64,000 nucleotides of DNA from Paenibacillus xylanexedens. Its GTDB lineage: Bacteria; Bacillota; Bacilli; Paenibacillales; Paenibacillaceae. Location: positions 89,249 to 153,248 of the forward strand of contig NZ_JAGIKV010000017.1 in NCBI RefSeq assembly GCF_017874615.1. The letters run 5' to 3'. A model generated the notes under the pieces. That model had not been told where the DNA came from. It was given only the letters and a program-made list of their open reading frames with translations, and ran no database searches. A program made the translations under genes and the position numbers. Shown one piece after another: positions 1 to 8,241 of the stretch; the stretch's first letter is position 1, and every line of letters starts with the position of its first letter.

Positions 1-988
1 AATTCGAGTTGCCGACGTTGTCATAGCTCGCATTCTGCGAACGGTTCTCCCCCTCCGCGATCACACGTTTCATTACCTCATTAATCTTGCGTGCTTCTTC
101 GATTTTGGACTGCGCTTCCTCCAGCTTTGTTTGATGGGCCTGTAACGCGGGCTGTATGATCATGCTGATGCCTGTCACCACATTACCAACACCAGTCCGA
201 TAACGAGCAAGTTCCAATATGTATTGTTGCTCTCTGAACGGCAGTCCCTCATCCGCCTGTTTCTTGTTCAGATAATCTGCATAACGTGCTGCTGCCTCGG
301 CAGCTGTCTCTGGTGTATCTTCCAGCATCTCTTCATAGATGGCTTGTGAAGGCGGGTCCATGATCAACTTCGGAAGATTCTTCAGTTTCTCCGCGGATTC
401 CGTCTGATTGGCAATGGCTTCATCCAGTAATTCTTCACGTTTGTCATATAACTTCTGTAATTTTTTCAGCAAGTCTACCGTGTGTGCAGCTTCCTTCATC
501 TCGTCTGATATCGGTTTGAACCGATTGATCACTTCAAGGGTAAAATCAACCGGAGCCCGATACTTCATATCCTCCTGAATCTGGCGATTAAATATATCGT
601 ATCTGCCCAGTTCACGCTCCATGCTCAGCGAAGTTGTATCCCACTGGATATCCAGAATGGGAAATCCATCTTTTACAGCTGAAGGCTTCACGCTATCATT
701 CAACACTTTAGCCATAATTGCATCCCCACTGCTGTCCCCATACCCGAATAAACCATACTCACGGAGTGATGTGTCATAGGCTGACATGACGGATCTCATC
801 GCAGCATGAGTCATGCGTTCGGTCTGCACCTTGAATGCCGCTATACGAGCGTAATCAATAAATATTGCGACAAACATATAAACTCCGGCCAATATTAATA
901 TTAAAAAAAGGGTTACGGCTCCCGACTCACCGTCTTTTTTTCTAAACAGCTCCGCCCTCCTCCTTTTCTCACTTTTTGCTTTTGCCAA
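1..988 (-). CDS. TadG-like membrane-anchored pilus-locus protein, 3' end outside window
   Basis: The frame stays open from about 988 to the left edge, so the C-terminus is missing. The N-terminus is basic, then has one strongly hydrophobic segment (GAVTLFLILILAG) followed by a long acidic, helical, coiled-coil-like region rich in Glu, Lys and Gln. This is the architecture of TadG/TadE-like proteins of Firmicute tad loci (the family sometimes called DUF5702, inferred). It is last of the seven genes visible in the operon and overlaps the TadE-like gene by 20 bases. The start is uncertain: a TTG at 988 lacks a good ribosome-binding site, whereas a CTG at 949 sits five bases behind a GGAGGAGGG run. 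There is no ATG or GTG near the hydrophobic segment. Confidence 0.6.
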   Translation of the reverse strand, partial: MAKAKSEKRRRAELFRKKDGESGAVTLFLILILAGVYMFVAIFIDYARIAAFKVQTERMTHAAMRSVMSAYDTSLREYGLFGYGDSSGDAIMAKVLNDSVKPSAVKDGFPILDIQWDTTSLSMERELGRYDIFNRQIQEDMKYRAPVDFTLEVINRFKPISDEMKEAAHTVDLLKKLQKLYDKREELLDEAIANQTESAEKLKNLPKLIMDPPSQAIYEEMLEDTPETAAEAAARYADYLNKKQADEGLPFREQQYILELARYRTGVGNVVTGISMIIQPALQAHQTKLEEAQSKIEEARKINEVMKRVIAEGENRSQNASYDNVGNSN

Positions 989-1643
989 AATGCTGCACAA
1001 CCTGTCCGGCTTCTGCCGCTGTACTGGTCGCCGCACCGCCTTTCCCTTTAAACTTGGCTGCATAATACCGGATTAAATCTACCGTTCGAATGAATTCAAC
1101 CGGTTCAACCACTGCGGACGATCCTTGAGTGAGGACACGGTTACCTGAATCGAACAAAAAAGAAGGAAGAGGCAAAGATATTACTTGTTCCAGCTTGGTT
1201 GTTACTTTCCGCTGAATCAGAGAATTCTGATACTCAATCGTTCCTTTCATAGCTGAGGGCATATGTTGCACCGCTTGTGCTAATTTCTGTTCCGAGAGAT
1301 TGCCACCTTCACCACCAGGTATAGAGACGCTAACCTGATTATCCGCTCCCGCCCAGCCAAACAGTGCTCCAAGCATACGATCGTCCGTCAGTCTCCAGTA
1401 CAGATTGTCATGTTCTCCAACACCATATTCACCTGTCATCGCCTGTTTGTGGCTGTTGTCCCAGCTATAGGCTGAACGTTCGGAAGCCGCATAAGCATGT
1501 TGATTCAGGAATGTCTTTTGATACATGTACATGGTAAAGAAGAGCAACAACACAAGAATAAACAGCACGACAGGGAAGATCAGGGAGGCTTCAACGGTGA
1601 AGCTCCCTTCTTCCTTTTTGAACTTGTTATTCGAAGAATTCAT
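969..1643 (-). CDS. TadE-like pseudopilin, 224 aa
   Basis: A short charged leader ends in EEG, followed by SFTVEASLIFPVVLF and a single membrane helix (about residues 14-40), then an extracytoplasmic domain. GSFTVE places a Gly before a potential cleavage point and a Glu at +5, as in class III / Flp-type prepilins, so the protein may be processed by a prepilin peptidase; none is encoded here. TadE-like proteins are minor pseudopilins of Tad pili. The start overlaps the end of the upstream Flp-like gene by 17 bases, and its own ribosome-binding site is weak, so translation is probably coupled. Confidence 0.75.
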   Translation of the reverse strand: MNSSNNKFKKEEGSFTVEASLIFPVVLFILVLLLFFTMYMYQKTFLNQHAYAASERSAYSWDNSHKQAMTGEYGVGEHDNLYWRLTDDRMLGALFGWAGADNQVSVSIPGGEGGNLSEQKLAQAVQHMPSAMKGTIEYQNSLIQRKVTTKLEQVISLPLPSFLFDSGNRVLTQGSSAVVEPVEFIRTVDLIRYYAAKFKGKGGAATSTAAEAGQVVQHFGKSKK

Positions 1644-1815
1644 TACTTTTATTACTCACATTAGTTAACAGTCTTTCTACCAATTTTTTAATTTGGTCTT
1701 TAAAAATCAAAGCAATAATGATAATAACCCCGATAATCAGAATCAGCTCCAACGTGCCGAGCCCGTCCTCTTCCTTCCAAAATGCGTTTACCTTGTTCTT
1801 CAATACTTCCATCAT
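1627..1815 (-). CDS. Flp-type IVb pilin-like small protein, 62 aa
   Basis: The ATG at 1815 follows AGGAGG by seven bases; a longer in-frame extension upstream lies inside tadC and is not used. The product has a charged leader of 18 residues ending in Gly, then LGTLELILIIGVIIIIALIF. Gly18 with Glu23 at +5 and a Leu next to it fits the G/XXXXEL prepilin cleavage motif of Flp pilins, and the mature peptide would be about 44 residues, in the usual size range. It sits between tadC- and tadE-like genes, the normal place for the major pilin. It could instead be a structural pseudopilin if the system secretes rather than builds long pili. Confidence 0.75.
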   Translation of the reverse strand: MMEVLKNKVNAFWKEEDGLGTLELILIIGVIIIIALIFKDQIKKLVERLLTNVSNKSNEFFE

Positions 1816-1826
1816 CCCAATTCCTC

Positions 1827-2696
1827 CTACATATTCATCATCATAAAAGCAGGTGCCCCGATCATGACCACAATCGTAAAAAAGATCAGTACCATCGGAA
1901 ACACCAGTTTGGAAGAAGCCTGTTCTCCCTTCGCCCGACTGACAGCCTTGCGTTTCTCCCACAACACATGTGACAGATCCCGCAGCGCCAATACAAAGTC
2001 ACCTCCCCCACGCCGGAAATTCAGCAGCACCGTTGTCGTAAAAATCGTCACTTCCTGCACACCGCAACGGCGGCTGAACTGTTCAAATGATTGTTGAAAC
2101 GAGTAACCATTATTCCAGTCTCCCACCGTCTTTCTGAGTTCGTTGTACAACGGATGATTCCGTTCCCCCTGGCTTGTCACACAGTGAACGATGGCACGTT
2201 GCACGGTCTCCCCAGCCCCCACCAATAGAACAATTCGGTTCAGCAGCTCGGGCAGCTCCATAAGAATATCCTGGTCTCTTCGCTGCACTTTCGTATTGAG
2301 GTCTTTGTAGAGCGCAAAAGGCAACGCTGCACCGAGCGCGAGCCCACCCACCATACCTCCGATGCCCATATCTCCAACGAGCGATAACAGGCAGCCCACC
2401 AGCAGCATGAGCCACGTGTAGGTCAACATTTCGGCGCAATACAGCATCGTTTTCTCTCCACTGTGCTGTATGCCATACATTTTCTGAATGGCATGTTGCA
2501 TTCGAAACATGAGCACTGGCAATCTGCGTCCAATCTCAAACTTGTCCAATATAAACAGGAAGGGGCCATGCAATTTTTTCAGTCGTAATCCTTCCATATC
2601 CAGCTTGCGCAAATGCCGGTAGGTCTGCCCCCTGGTTCGATCCAGCACCAGCCATCCCGCTCCGAGCATACCTGCGACTATAACGGGAAGCAGCAT
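1827..2696 (-). CDS. tadC: TadC-like inner-membrane platform protein (T2SS-F family), 289 aa
   Basis: The ATG at 2696 follows AAGGAG by eight bases. The protein has an N-terminal membrane segment, a central pair of helices (about residues 85-130), a cytoplasmic type II secretion F domain with the ELPELLNRIVLLVGAG segment, and a C-terminal hydrophobic helix (VFPMVLIFFTIVVMIG). TadB and TadC together form the membrane platform that the TadA ATPase acts on. It is 12 bases downstream of the TadB-like gene. Confidence 0.85.
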   Translation of the reverse strand: MLLPVIVAGMLGAGWLVLDRTRGQTYRHLRKLDMEGLRLKKLHGPFLFILDKFEIGRRLPVLMFRMQHAIQKMYGIQHSGEKTMLYCAEMLTYTWLMLLVGCLLSLVGDMGIGGMVGGLALGAALPFALYKDLNTKVQRRDQDILMELPELLNRIVLLVGAGETVQRAIVHCVTSQGERNHPLYNELRKTVGDWNNGYSFQQSFEQFSRRCGVQEVTIFTTTVLLNFRRGGGDFVLALRDLSHVLWEKRKAVSRAKGEQASSKLVFPMVLIFFTIVVMIGAPAFMMMNM

Positions 2697-2708
2697 CGTT
2701 TCAGCTCC

Positions 2709-3470
2709 TTATACTTTGATATCCATAATGCGATTAATCCACAGATAACAGCAGGCGAGTACTACCAATGCTCCACTAGAGATGAGGTACCCCATCCCGC
2801 TATATAATGGCTCCATAAAGTCCTTGGCGGTCAGATTGAGGAATATCAGAAAAATAAATGGAGCGGCAAACATCACCTTTGATTCGAACTTTTTCTGCGA
2901 TACCGCGACCATAATATCCTGCTGAATGTCCAGCTTCTCACCAATCACCGCAGAGGTACGACGCACAACCTCAACCAGATCCCCGCCAGTTCGTTTGCAC
3001 GTAATGAACACATCTGCAAAGTTCGTAATATCTTCAATCTGCGCCCGATCCGAAAAATCCTGTAGTGCCTCTTCAATTGGTTGTCCATACTCCATCCGTG
3101 TCCGCAATATCGTGAACTCACGAATCAGATCGGTATCCGCTTCCGGGTTCAACATCCGCAGATCCTCCACGGATTCCTTGAATCCATTTTCCACTGATTT
3201 TCCTGCGGCCAGTGCCGAAGATAATGCATATAATGCTTGCTTAAAATGTAAACTGAGTGTCATTCTTTTTCGTTCCAACAGCACTTTAGTCCAATGTTTT
3301 GGTACCCATATGCAACCCGCAGCCAGGATCGCTCCAGCCAACCAGTGATGGTAGAACAGAATTCCGATGCCAAAAAACAGCAGACCACTAATCAGCATAC
3401 AGACCATTCGTTGTCTCCGGGAAAGCGCATATACGGTGTAATCCGTCAACATCTGTCTGGCTTCACCCAA
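2709..3470 (-). CDS. tadB: TadB-like inner-membrane platform protein (T2SS-F family), 253 aa
   Basis: The start is a TTG at 3470, supported by AAGGTG seven bases upstream. Two adjacent hydrophobic segments near the N-terminus (about residues 22-58) are followed by a type II secretion F domain with FKQALYALSSALAAGKS and a long stretch on recruitment of the ATPase, then two C-terminal membrane helices. This is shorter than proteobacterial TadB but normal for Firmicute tad loci. It follows the TadA-like ATPase with a 22-base gap and pairs with the TadC-like protein. Confidence 0.85.
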   Translation of the reverse strand: MGEARQMLTDYTVYALSRRQRMVCMLISGLLFFGIGILFYHHWLAGAILAAGCIWVPKHWTKVLLERKRMTLSLHFKQALYALSSALAAGKSVENGFKESVEDLRMLNPEADTDLIREFTILRTRMEYGQPIEEALQDFSDRAQIEDITNFADVFITCKRTGGDLVEVVRRTSAVIGEKLDIQQDIMVAVSQKKFESKVMFAAPFIFLIFLNLTAKDFMEPLYSGMGYLISSGALVVLACCYLWINRIMDIKV

Positions 3471-3492
3471 CAGTAATCACCTTCCAATGGCT

Positions 3493-4797
3493 TTAATTCA
3501 CGTTGTTATCTGATGAATCTATTCCAACACTATATTGTTCTATGTATTCATCCAGCCATTTCCCGAGCCCAGCCATCTGAATTTTATCCACCTGATTCAA
3601 CTTTCCAACCTGTACTAACCCGCCAATAATTTTGCCTTCACGCTCTTCTTGTTCCTGGAAACGAAACAGTGGATTCAGCATAACCTCACCGTCCTGCATG
3701 CCAATCACTTCACTAATCTCCGTCACCCGCCGTGAGCGGTCTCGTAGCCGGGACAGATGTACAAAAATATCGATTGCTGAACTAATCTGCTGCCTTACAA
3801 CCGCAATAGGAAGATCCGCACCACTAAGCACCATCGTTTCGAGTCTGCTAATCATGTCCGAGATGGTATTCGCGTGCCCAGTTGATAAGCTTCCATCATG
3901 GCCGGTGTTCATGGCCTGTAACATATCCAGCGCTTCTGCGCCCCTGACTTCCCCAATCACAATCCGGTTTGGACGCATCCGTAAGGAAGATTTGATCAGA
4001 TCCCGAATAGATATCTGTCCCTTGCCTTCGGTGTTTGCATTCCGCGTTTCCAGTGATACCAGATTCGGTACCGTAACAATCTGTAACTCAGCTGAATCCT
4101 CAATGGTAATAATCCGCTCATCGGCAGGGATGAACTGTGATAATGCGTTCAGAAAGGTCGTTTTTCCCGACCCGGTCCCTCCTCCAATGAAGATGTTATA
4201 TTTGCTCCTTACCAACTGCTGCAATAATTCTGCCGCTTCTTCATGCAGGGCTCCCTTTTCAATCAGATCGGACATCTTCATCGGTTCACTGGGGAATTTA
4301 CGAATCGTCATCGTGGGGCCTTTCAAGGCAATAGGAGGCAACACGATATTGACCCGCGAACCATCCTTTAAACGGGCATCTACGATTGGAGAAGACTCAT
4401 TCACAATCCGGTTTACCCCGGACACAATCATCTGGATGATATCCTCGAGCCGTTCCCTGGACTCAAATTCAAGGGTGATCTGGCTGACTTCACCTTCCTG
4501 CTCCACAAAAATCTCCTTGTGACTATTGATCATAATTTCCGTAATATCGGGATGATCCACAAGCGGCTGCAAAATATCCAATCCTCGAAAGGAGTCAAAC
4601 AATCGCTGTACCAGCGTATGACGCTCTCCTGAGGTCAGATCATCCAGCTTCGGGTCGGTGAGAACTTTGCGTTCTATCCCCTGCCATAGTTCATCATCTC
4701 CTGCGGAAGAGGTTAGATCGAGGCCAGCCCTGACTTCCCTTCGCATCATCTGAAACTGTTCTTCACGATCCAGTATTCTATTGGATGAATCCGTCAT
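3493..4797 (-). CDS. tadA: TadA/CpaF-family secretion ATPase, 434 aa
   Basis: A hexameric AAA-type motor powering Tad pilus assembly or secretion. The N-terminal domain is followed by a Walker A motif GGGTGSGKT at about residues 205-213, a downstream EDSAEL (Walker-B-like Asp box), a RPNRIVIGEVRG segment and a GHDGSLSTGHAN His box, all typical of CpaF/VirB11-type ATPases. The ATG at 4797 overlaps the stop of the TadZ-like gene by four bases (ATGA), so the longer open frame upstream is not used and translation is coupled. Confidence 0.93.
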   Translation of the reverse strand: MTDSSNRILDREEQFQMMRREVRAGLDLTSSAGDDELWQGIERKVLTDPKLDDLTSGERHTLVQRLFDSFRGLDILQPLVDHPDITEIMINSHKEIFVEQEGEVSQITLEFESRERLEDIIQMIVSGVNRIVNESSPIVDARLKDGSRVNIVLPPIALKGPTMTIRKFPSEPMKMSDLIEKGALHEEAAELLQQLVRSKYNIFIGGGTGSGKTTFLNALSQFIPADERIITIEDSAELQIVTVPNLVSLETRNANTEGKGQISIRDLIKSSLRMRPNRIVIGEVRGAEALDMLQAMNTGHDGSLSTGHANTISDMISRLETMVLSGADLPIAVVRQQISSAIDIFVHLSRLRDRSRRVTEISEVIGMQDGEVMLNPLFRFQEQEEREGKIIGGLVQVGKLNQVDKIQMAGLGKWLDEYIEQYSVGIDSSDNNVN

Positions 4798-6011
4798 AAC
4801 GCCCACCGATCCTGCTTCTGAATTCGTCCCGTCTGCTTCAATTCTTCTTCGCCATCTTGTACCAGCATGGCACATAATCTCTTCACTTCACGTTGGAAGA
4901 TCGGAGAACTAAGCATGACTTCCTCCTGACTGAGTTGCTTCCAAGAAGGGATATAGGGTAACACTGCATCCAGATGCAGATCAGGGCGTGGAAGTGCATT
5001 GACGACATTGTCCCGATATTTGTTAACCACAAAGCGTGAACGATCCAACATACTTTCGTATAGATCTGGCTTCGTACGCTCAGCATGCTGTAACCATTGT
5101 CCCCATCGATGCATGGCAGATATATCATCCTCAACCAACCAGACAAATGCATCTGCTGCATCCAGCACCCCTTCACTGCGCCCATCCCAACCGGAATCCC
5201 CATCCAGAATCAACACGTCATACTGTCCACAATCCGTTAAATAACGAAGCAGATTCGACGTATCCTCACGAGTCATTTGCAACAGTTCTTTCCGATTCGA
5301 TAATGGCCAGAACACATCGGATTTCAGCGCTTCATGCCGGACCACATATCCATCTACGCCCTTCGATTGTACCTGTAACTGCTTACCGGATTCCTTCCTG
5401 CCCACCTTCAGATCGTATAACAAGCGGGACAATCCCGTCTCCGCATCCGGGTGGCGCTGCCCACTTCTAGTTAGTCCCTTTTCCAGAAACGGGAGCGTGC
5501 TGTCCAGCGTCTCCAGATTAAGATAAAGAACAGCATATCCTGCAAGTCCCAATTGCTTCGCCATATGCAAGGCCACTGCCGTTTTGCCACTTCCACCAGA
5601 AGCGGATACTACACCGATGGAGAGAGTCTCTTGCCCTGGATGGTGAACCTTCTTACGGCGTGGCTGCCGGCAAGCATGCATCACAGCATCCAGCAAAGCA
5701 GGCAAGGGTTGATATTTCATCAGCTGCTTGGCCTCATCCACCTCTTCCATCCCTTCACTAAGCATTAGCCAAGGTACACCTGATACTTCTCCCCCGTTAT
5801 TCAGCCAGTCATTCAGAAACTCCGGTTCCGCAATAACCAGATCCGGTAATTCTCTACCTTCTTGCTCTTTCATGTGATCCCTGAACGAATCCTCTTGGGA
5901 GAATGCCGTGAAACGCACATGAAGACCAGACGGATTTCCCTGTACATAATCAAGCCAGGCGCTAATGTAATCTCTATCCTTTGAAACCAGAACAACCTTC
6001 AGTACAATCAA
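4794..6011 (-). CDS. TadZ/CpaE-like ATPase, 405 aa
   Basis: The start is TTG at 6011 behind GGGAGGGAAGG. The N-terminal 115 residues resemble a degenerate receiver-like domain, as in CpaE/TadZ. A deviant Walker A motif (SASGGSGKT, about 136-144) begins a MinD/ParA-like ATPase domain, with LILDGDSGWDG as the probable Walker B region. In Tad systems this protein localises the secretion machine to a cell site. It is the first gene of the operon. The usual companions CpaB/RcpC, secretin RcpA and the peptidase TadV are not present, as expected for a Gram-positive except for the peptidase. Confidence 0.82.
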   Translation of the reverse strand: MIVLKVVLVSKDRDYISAWLDYVQGNPSGLHVRFTAFSQEDSFRDHMKEQEGRELPDLVIAEPEFLNDWLNNGGEVSGVPWLMLSEGMEEVDEAKQLMKYQPLPALLDAVMHACRQPRRKKVHHPGQETLSIGVVSASGGSGKTAVALHMAKQLGLAGYAVLYLNLETLDSTLPFLEKGLTRSGQRHPDAETGLSRLLYDLKVGRKESGKQLQVQSKGVDGYVVRHEALKSDVFWPLSNRKELLQMTREDTSNLLRYLTDCGQYDVLILDGDSGWDGRSEGVLDAADAFVWLVEDDISAMHRWGQWLQHAERTKPDLYESMLDRSRFVVNKYRDNVVNALPRPDLHLDAVLPYIPSWKQLSQEEVMLSSPIFQREVKRLCAMLVQDGEEELKQTGRIQKQDRWAL

Positions 6012-6039
6012 TTTTTCCTTCCCTCCCTGTCAAAAAGCA

Positions 6040-6097
6040 CAAAAAAGCACCGTCCAATAACCGCATGAATATGCAGTATATGGACGGTGCTTCCGTC
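6040..6097 (-). terminator. Terminator with overlapping antiterminator hairpin in the tad leader
   Basis: On the minus strand AGCACCGTCCA (6056-6046) and its exact complement (6091-6081) form an 11-bp stem, with a smaller GCAT/ATGC stem in the loop, followed by six T residues. It ends 30 bases before the tadZ start. A second hairpin, GACGG (6097-6093) with CCGTC (6087-6083), shares the promoter-proximal arm of the terminator, so the two structures exclude each other. The element could end transcripts of the upstream VOC gene, but because a promoter lies between that gene and the hairpin it may also act as a transcription attenuator. Confidence 0.65.
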
Positions 6098-6118
6098 ACG
6101 TGCTATGAATGTATGGAT

Positions 6119-6147
6119 AATATAGCATACAATTTCTGGGGGAGCAA
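6119..6147 (-). promoter_or_regulatory. Predicted sigma-A promoter of the tad operon (extended -10)
   Basis: TTGCTC (6147-6142) and TATATT (6124-6119) are separated by 17 bases, with TGC directly before the -10 hexamer (extended -10). Transcription would begin near 6112, giving a leader of about 100 bases that contains the terminator/antiterminator pair. Confidence 0.55.
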
Positions 6148-6172
6148 GGGATTTATTCTAACCCTTTTTCCC

Positions 6173-6556
6173 TTAAGAGTTGTACGATGAATCGAACTCA
6201 ATAATATTACGGTCCGGATCAAGTACAAAAATCTGCGCGAATCCAGCCACACTGTCAGGTCTTGCTTCATACTCAATTCCCTGCTGCTCCAGCCAGGCTA
6301 TAGTCCCTGAATAACTGGTGACCCAGATCGCAAAGTGACCGTCTGTAGTATCAATCCCAGCCTCACGTAACGTGTGACCCTCCGGGTGCTGAAGCAGATG
6401 AAGCTGCTGGCTGCCGATAGCGTACCATGTACCCGTGGAGCGGAAGGCTGGACGTTCAATCTCTTGCATTCCCAGTAACCCCGAATAGAATTTCTTCGCG
6501 ATTTCCAGATCACGTACAGCCAGACTAACATGGTGAATGTGTGCGTATTCAATCAT
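6173..6556 (-). CDS. VOC superfamily (glyoxalase/dioxygenase fold) protein, 127 aa
   Basis: A single vicinal-oxygen-chelate protein with the paired beta-alpha-beta-beta-beta modules: HIHHVSLAVRDLEIAKKFYSG at the N-terminus and FVLDPDRNIIEFDSS at the C-terminus. Metal-ligand candidates are His9 (HHVSLAV), His53 (LHLL region) and Glu120 (NIIEF). Substrate cannot be assigned; this family includes glyoxalase I, fosfomycin-resistance enzymes and ring-cleavage dioxygenases. The ATG follows GGGGAGATAAAAG. It is a single-gene unit. Confidence 0.8.
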   Translation of the reverse strand: MIEYAHIHHVSLAVRDLEIAKKFYSGLLGMQEIERPAFRSTGTWYAIGSQQLHLLQHPEGHTLREAGIDTTDGHFAIWVTSYSGTIAWLEQQGIEYEARPDSVAGFAQIFVLDPDRNIIEFDSSYNS

Positions 6557-6632
6557 CTTTTATCTCCCCTCTCTACTTCAATATGACTATACTATAACAC
6601 CTTGAACCCTGAACATATTCTCCTCCAAAAAG

Positions 6633-6693
6633 AAAAACACCCCTGTTTGAATCCGGTAAACCTCTCGGCTCACACAGATCTAGTTCAGAGGTG
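6633..6693 (-). terminator. Possible rho-independent terminator of the lipoprotein gene
   Basis: CACCTCTG and CAGGGGTG (minus-strand sense, 6693-6686 and 6645-6638) can pair with one wobble, followed by five T residues. The loop is about 40 bases, so support is modest. Confidence 0.35.
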
Positions 6694-6699
6694 CATGTT

Positions 6700-7563
6700 T
6701 TATTTCGCGCTATCTAATGCTTCTTGTGGAATCTTGATCTCTTCCACTTGATCGTGGTTAGAAAATGTACTGTTCATCTTCATGTCCATCGTCATTTTCT
6801 GTCCATTCTGTTCCATCTCCATGACCATGGTTACGTCCGTACTTGCAGGTAGGTATGTTTCTTTGTTGATCATATATTTCATCTTCATGCTGGTGATATT
6901 CATCTGATCAAGCATGGCTTGCATCTGGGCATCCGATCCGTTCTGCTCCATCACGGCTTTGGCCAGTTCCTTCACGTTATCACCGGATACGTCAGCGTTA
7001 ATCACATAATTGTCGCCTTCTTCGGTCACTTCAGTATCTTCTTCGATCTTTTTGAATTGCTCCAATTCACCTTCGGGATTCATGCTTGCTTTCATCTGCT
7101 CAATCAGTTCCTTGGTTTGAGCTTCAGGAATCGCAACCCATTGATCCCCAACTTGAGAGTAGATTTTATCCGAAGTGATATACTGCTTCACGTTCTGAGC
7201 TTCCTGTCCCGACATTTCCATTTTCATCTCTTGATAGATCATCATTGGATCTTTGATAATATCCATCTTGAGCGATGTTTTAACCTGTTGATCCTGGGAC
7301 TGTTCACCAGCATCCAGTTTCAGATTCTGATCAATGTTTGCTTCAGTTGTGAAGCTTTTCATTTCTTTGGTTGCTGCATTGGTTTTGGTAATCAATTCGT
7401 CCAAGGTAGGGATCTTTGTTTCCTGCTCTGCAGGTGTATTACCCTCGTTAGATGTTTCATTGTTAGTCGCTGGCGGCGTTGCCGTATTATCTGTGTCGTT
7501 ACTGCATGCTGCCAAGCTCACTGCTAATAATGCCCCGATAAATAATGTAGTCCACTTCTTCAA
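6700..7563 (-). CDS. Secreted lipoprotein of the DUF6612 type, 287 aa
   Basis: The start is a TTG at 7563 eight bases after GGGAGG; the longer frame to 7608 would spoil the signal peptide. The signal peptide KKWTTLFIGALLAVSLAAC ends in a lipobox with Cys20, followed by a low-complexity Thr/Asn/Glu linker of about 30 residues. The remaining domain is rich in Met and Lys with repeated MKMEMS/MKMDMK patterns and resembles the LolA/LppX-like fold that Paenibacillus DUF6612 proteins are thought to have (inferred). A role in binding a hydrophobic ligand at the cell surface is possible, not shown. Confidence 0.7.
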   Translation of the reverse strand: MKKWTTLFIGALLAVSLAACSNDTDNTATPPATNNETSNEGNTPAEQETKIPTLDELITKTNAATKEMKSFTTEANIDQNLKLDAGEQSQDQQVKTSLKMDIIKDPMMIYQEMKMEMSGQEAQNVKQYITSDKIYSQVGDQWVAIPEAQTKELIEQMKASMNPEGELEQFKKIEEDTEVTEEGDNYVINADVSGDNVKELAKAVMEQNGSDAQMQAMLDQMNITSMKMKYMINKETYLPASTDVTMVMEMEQNGQKMTMDMKMNSTFSNHDQVEEIKIPQEALDSAK

Positions 7564-7630
7564 GTTGTTGTCCTCCCAAAATAGATATGATCTGTACTCA
7601 TTACCCAATTATTTCCGTTATTAATCACAC

Positions 7631-8053
7631 TCACAAAAATCGATCTTTGATCTCCGGTGTAGGCAACATGCACGCTTCATCCTTGCCAAACCAGCGATAA
7701 CGGTTGCGAGCAACCCAGTTATAGACTGCATTGCGAATAAATTTCGGCACAATAATGAACACATATAACAATGGATAAGGAAACTTCAGACCTTTAGCCA
7801 ATCGCAGTGCGGCGGTTGAACGTGTAAAGTATTTTCCATTTTCAATCAGAACAAAGGTGTCCATACTGTCTGTCGACAAATTGCCCTTCGCCAGCAGTTC
7901 CTTGGCTACATCCGATTGAAGCGATGCAAAATGATATTTCCCTTCCGGGTCACGCTTGATAATCCATTTGGTTAAGCCCTGACAGAAGTGACAGACACCA
8001 TCCACCAGTACGATCGGATGTCCCTGATGCACATCTGTTTGATTTGCTGTCAT
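7631..8053 (-). CDS. DCC-family (DUF393) thiol-disulfide oxidoreductase-like protein, 140 aa
   Basis: The N-terminus carries VLVDGVCHFCQG, the DxxCxxC signature of the DCC family (Cys21 and Cys24), then FASLQSDVAKELL and a C-terminal WVARNRYRWFGK segment, all standard for this family. It has a thioredoxin-like fold; substrates are unknown. AGGAGG lies eight bases before the ATG. It follows the lipoprotein's upstream region but both genes have their own ribosome-binding sites and no obvious link. Confidence 0.85.
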   Translation of the reverse strand: MTANQTDVHQGHPIVLVDGVCHFCQGLTKWIIKRDPEGKYHFASLQSDVAKELLAKGNLSTDSMDTFVLIENGKYFTRSTAALRLAKGLKFPYPLLYVFIIVPKFIRNAVYNWVARNRYRWFGKDEACMLPTPEIKDRFL

Positions 8054-8140
8054 ATTGGTTGCCTCCTATTGTTGCGGTTAGAGTAACTTACCCAATCCGG
8101 GCCATATTGTTCACTAATTCTAATACTATTTCTAAAGGTA

Positions 8141-8173
8141 GTTCAAAAAGACTGAACACCGCTCTTTTTGAAC
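8141..8173. repeat. Short inverted repeat, GTTCAAAAAGA family
   Basis: GTTCAAAAAGA (8141-8151) and its exact complement (8163-8173) flank 11 bases, and the right end continues ACACGCCTT. The same termini occur at 12033-12199 and 35886-35945, so it looks like a deleted copy of a dispersed element. Confidence 0.5.
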
Positions 8174-8194
8174 ACGCCTTAATGGGGAATATAA

Positions 8195-8226
8195 AGAAAA
8201 AGAGCGCAGGCATTGTGCCCACGCTC
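8195..8226 (-). terminator. Rho-independent terminator of the 92-aa protein gene
   Basis: GAGCGTGGGCA and TGCCTGCGCTC (8226-8216 and 8212-8202) form an 11-bp stem with two wobbles and a three-base loop, followed by TTTTTCTTT on the minus strand. Confidence 0.75.
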
Positions 8227-8241
8227 GTATCTGTCCGACAA

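Noticed and set aside
1693..2097. Open frames on the plus strand across the tad operon
   Set aside because: They are opposite-strand shadows of the tadC and flp genes and lack ribosome-binding sites.
3632..4522. A 296-codon frame opposite tadA
   Set aside because: Shadow of a well-conserved ATPase gene; no independent start signals.
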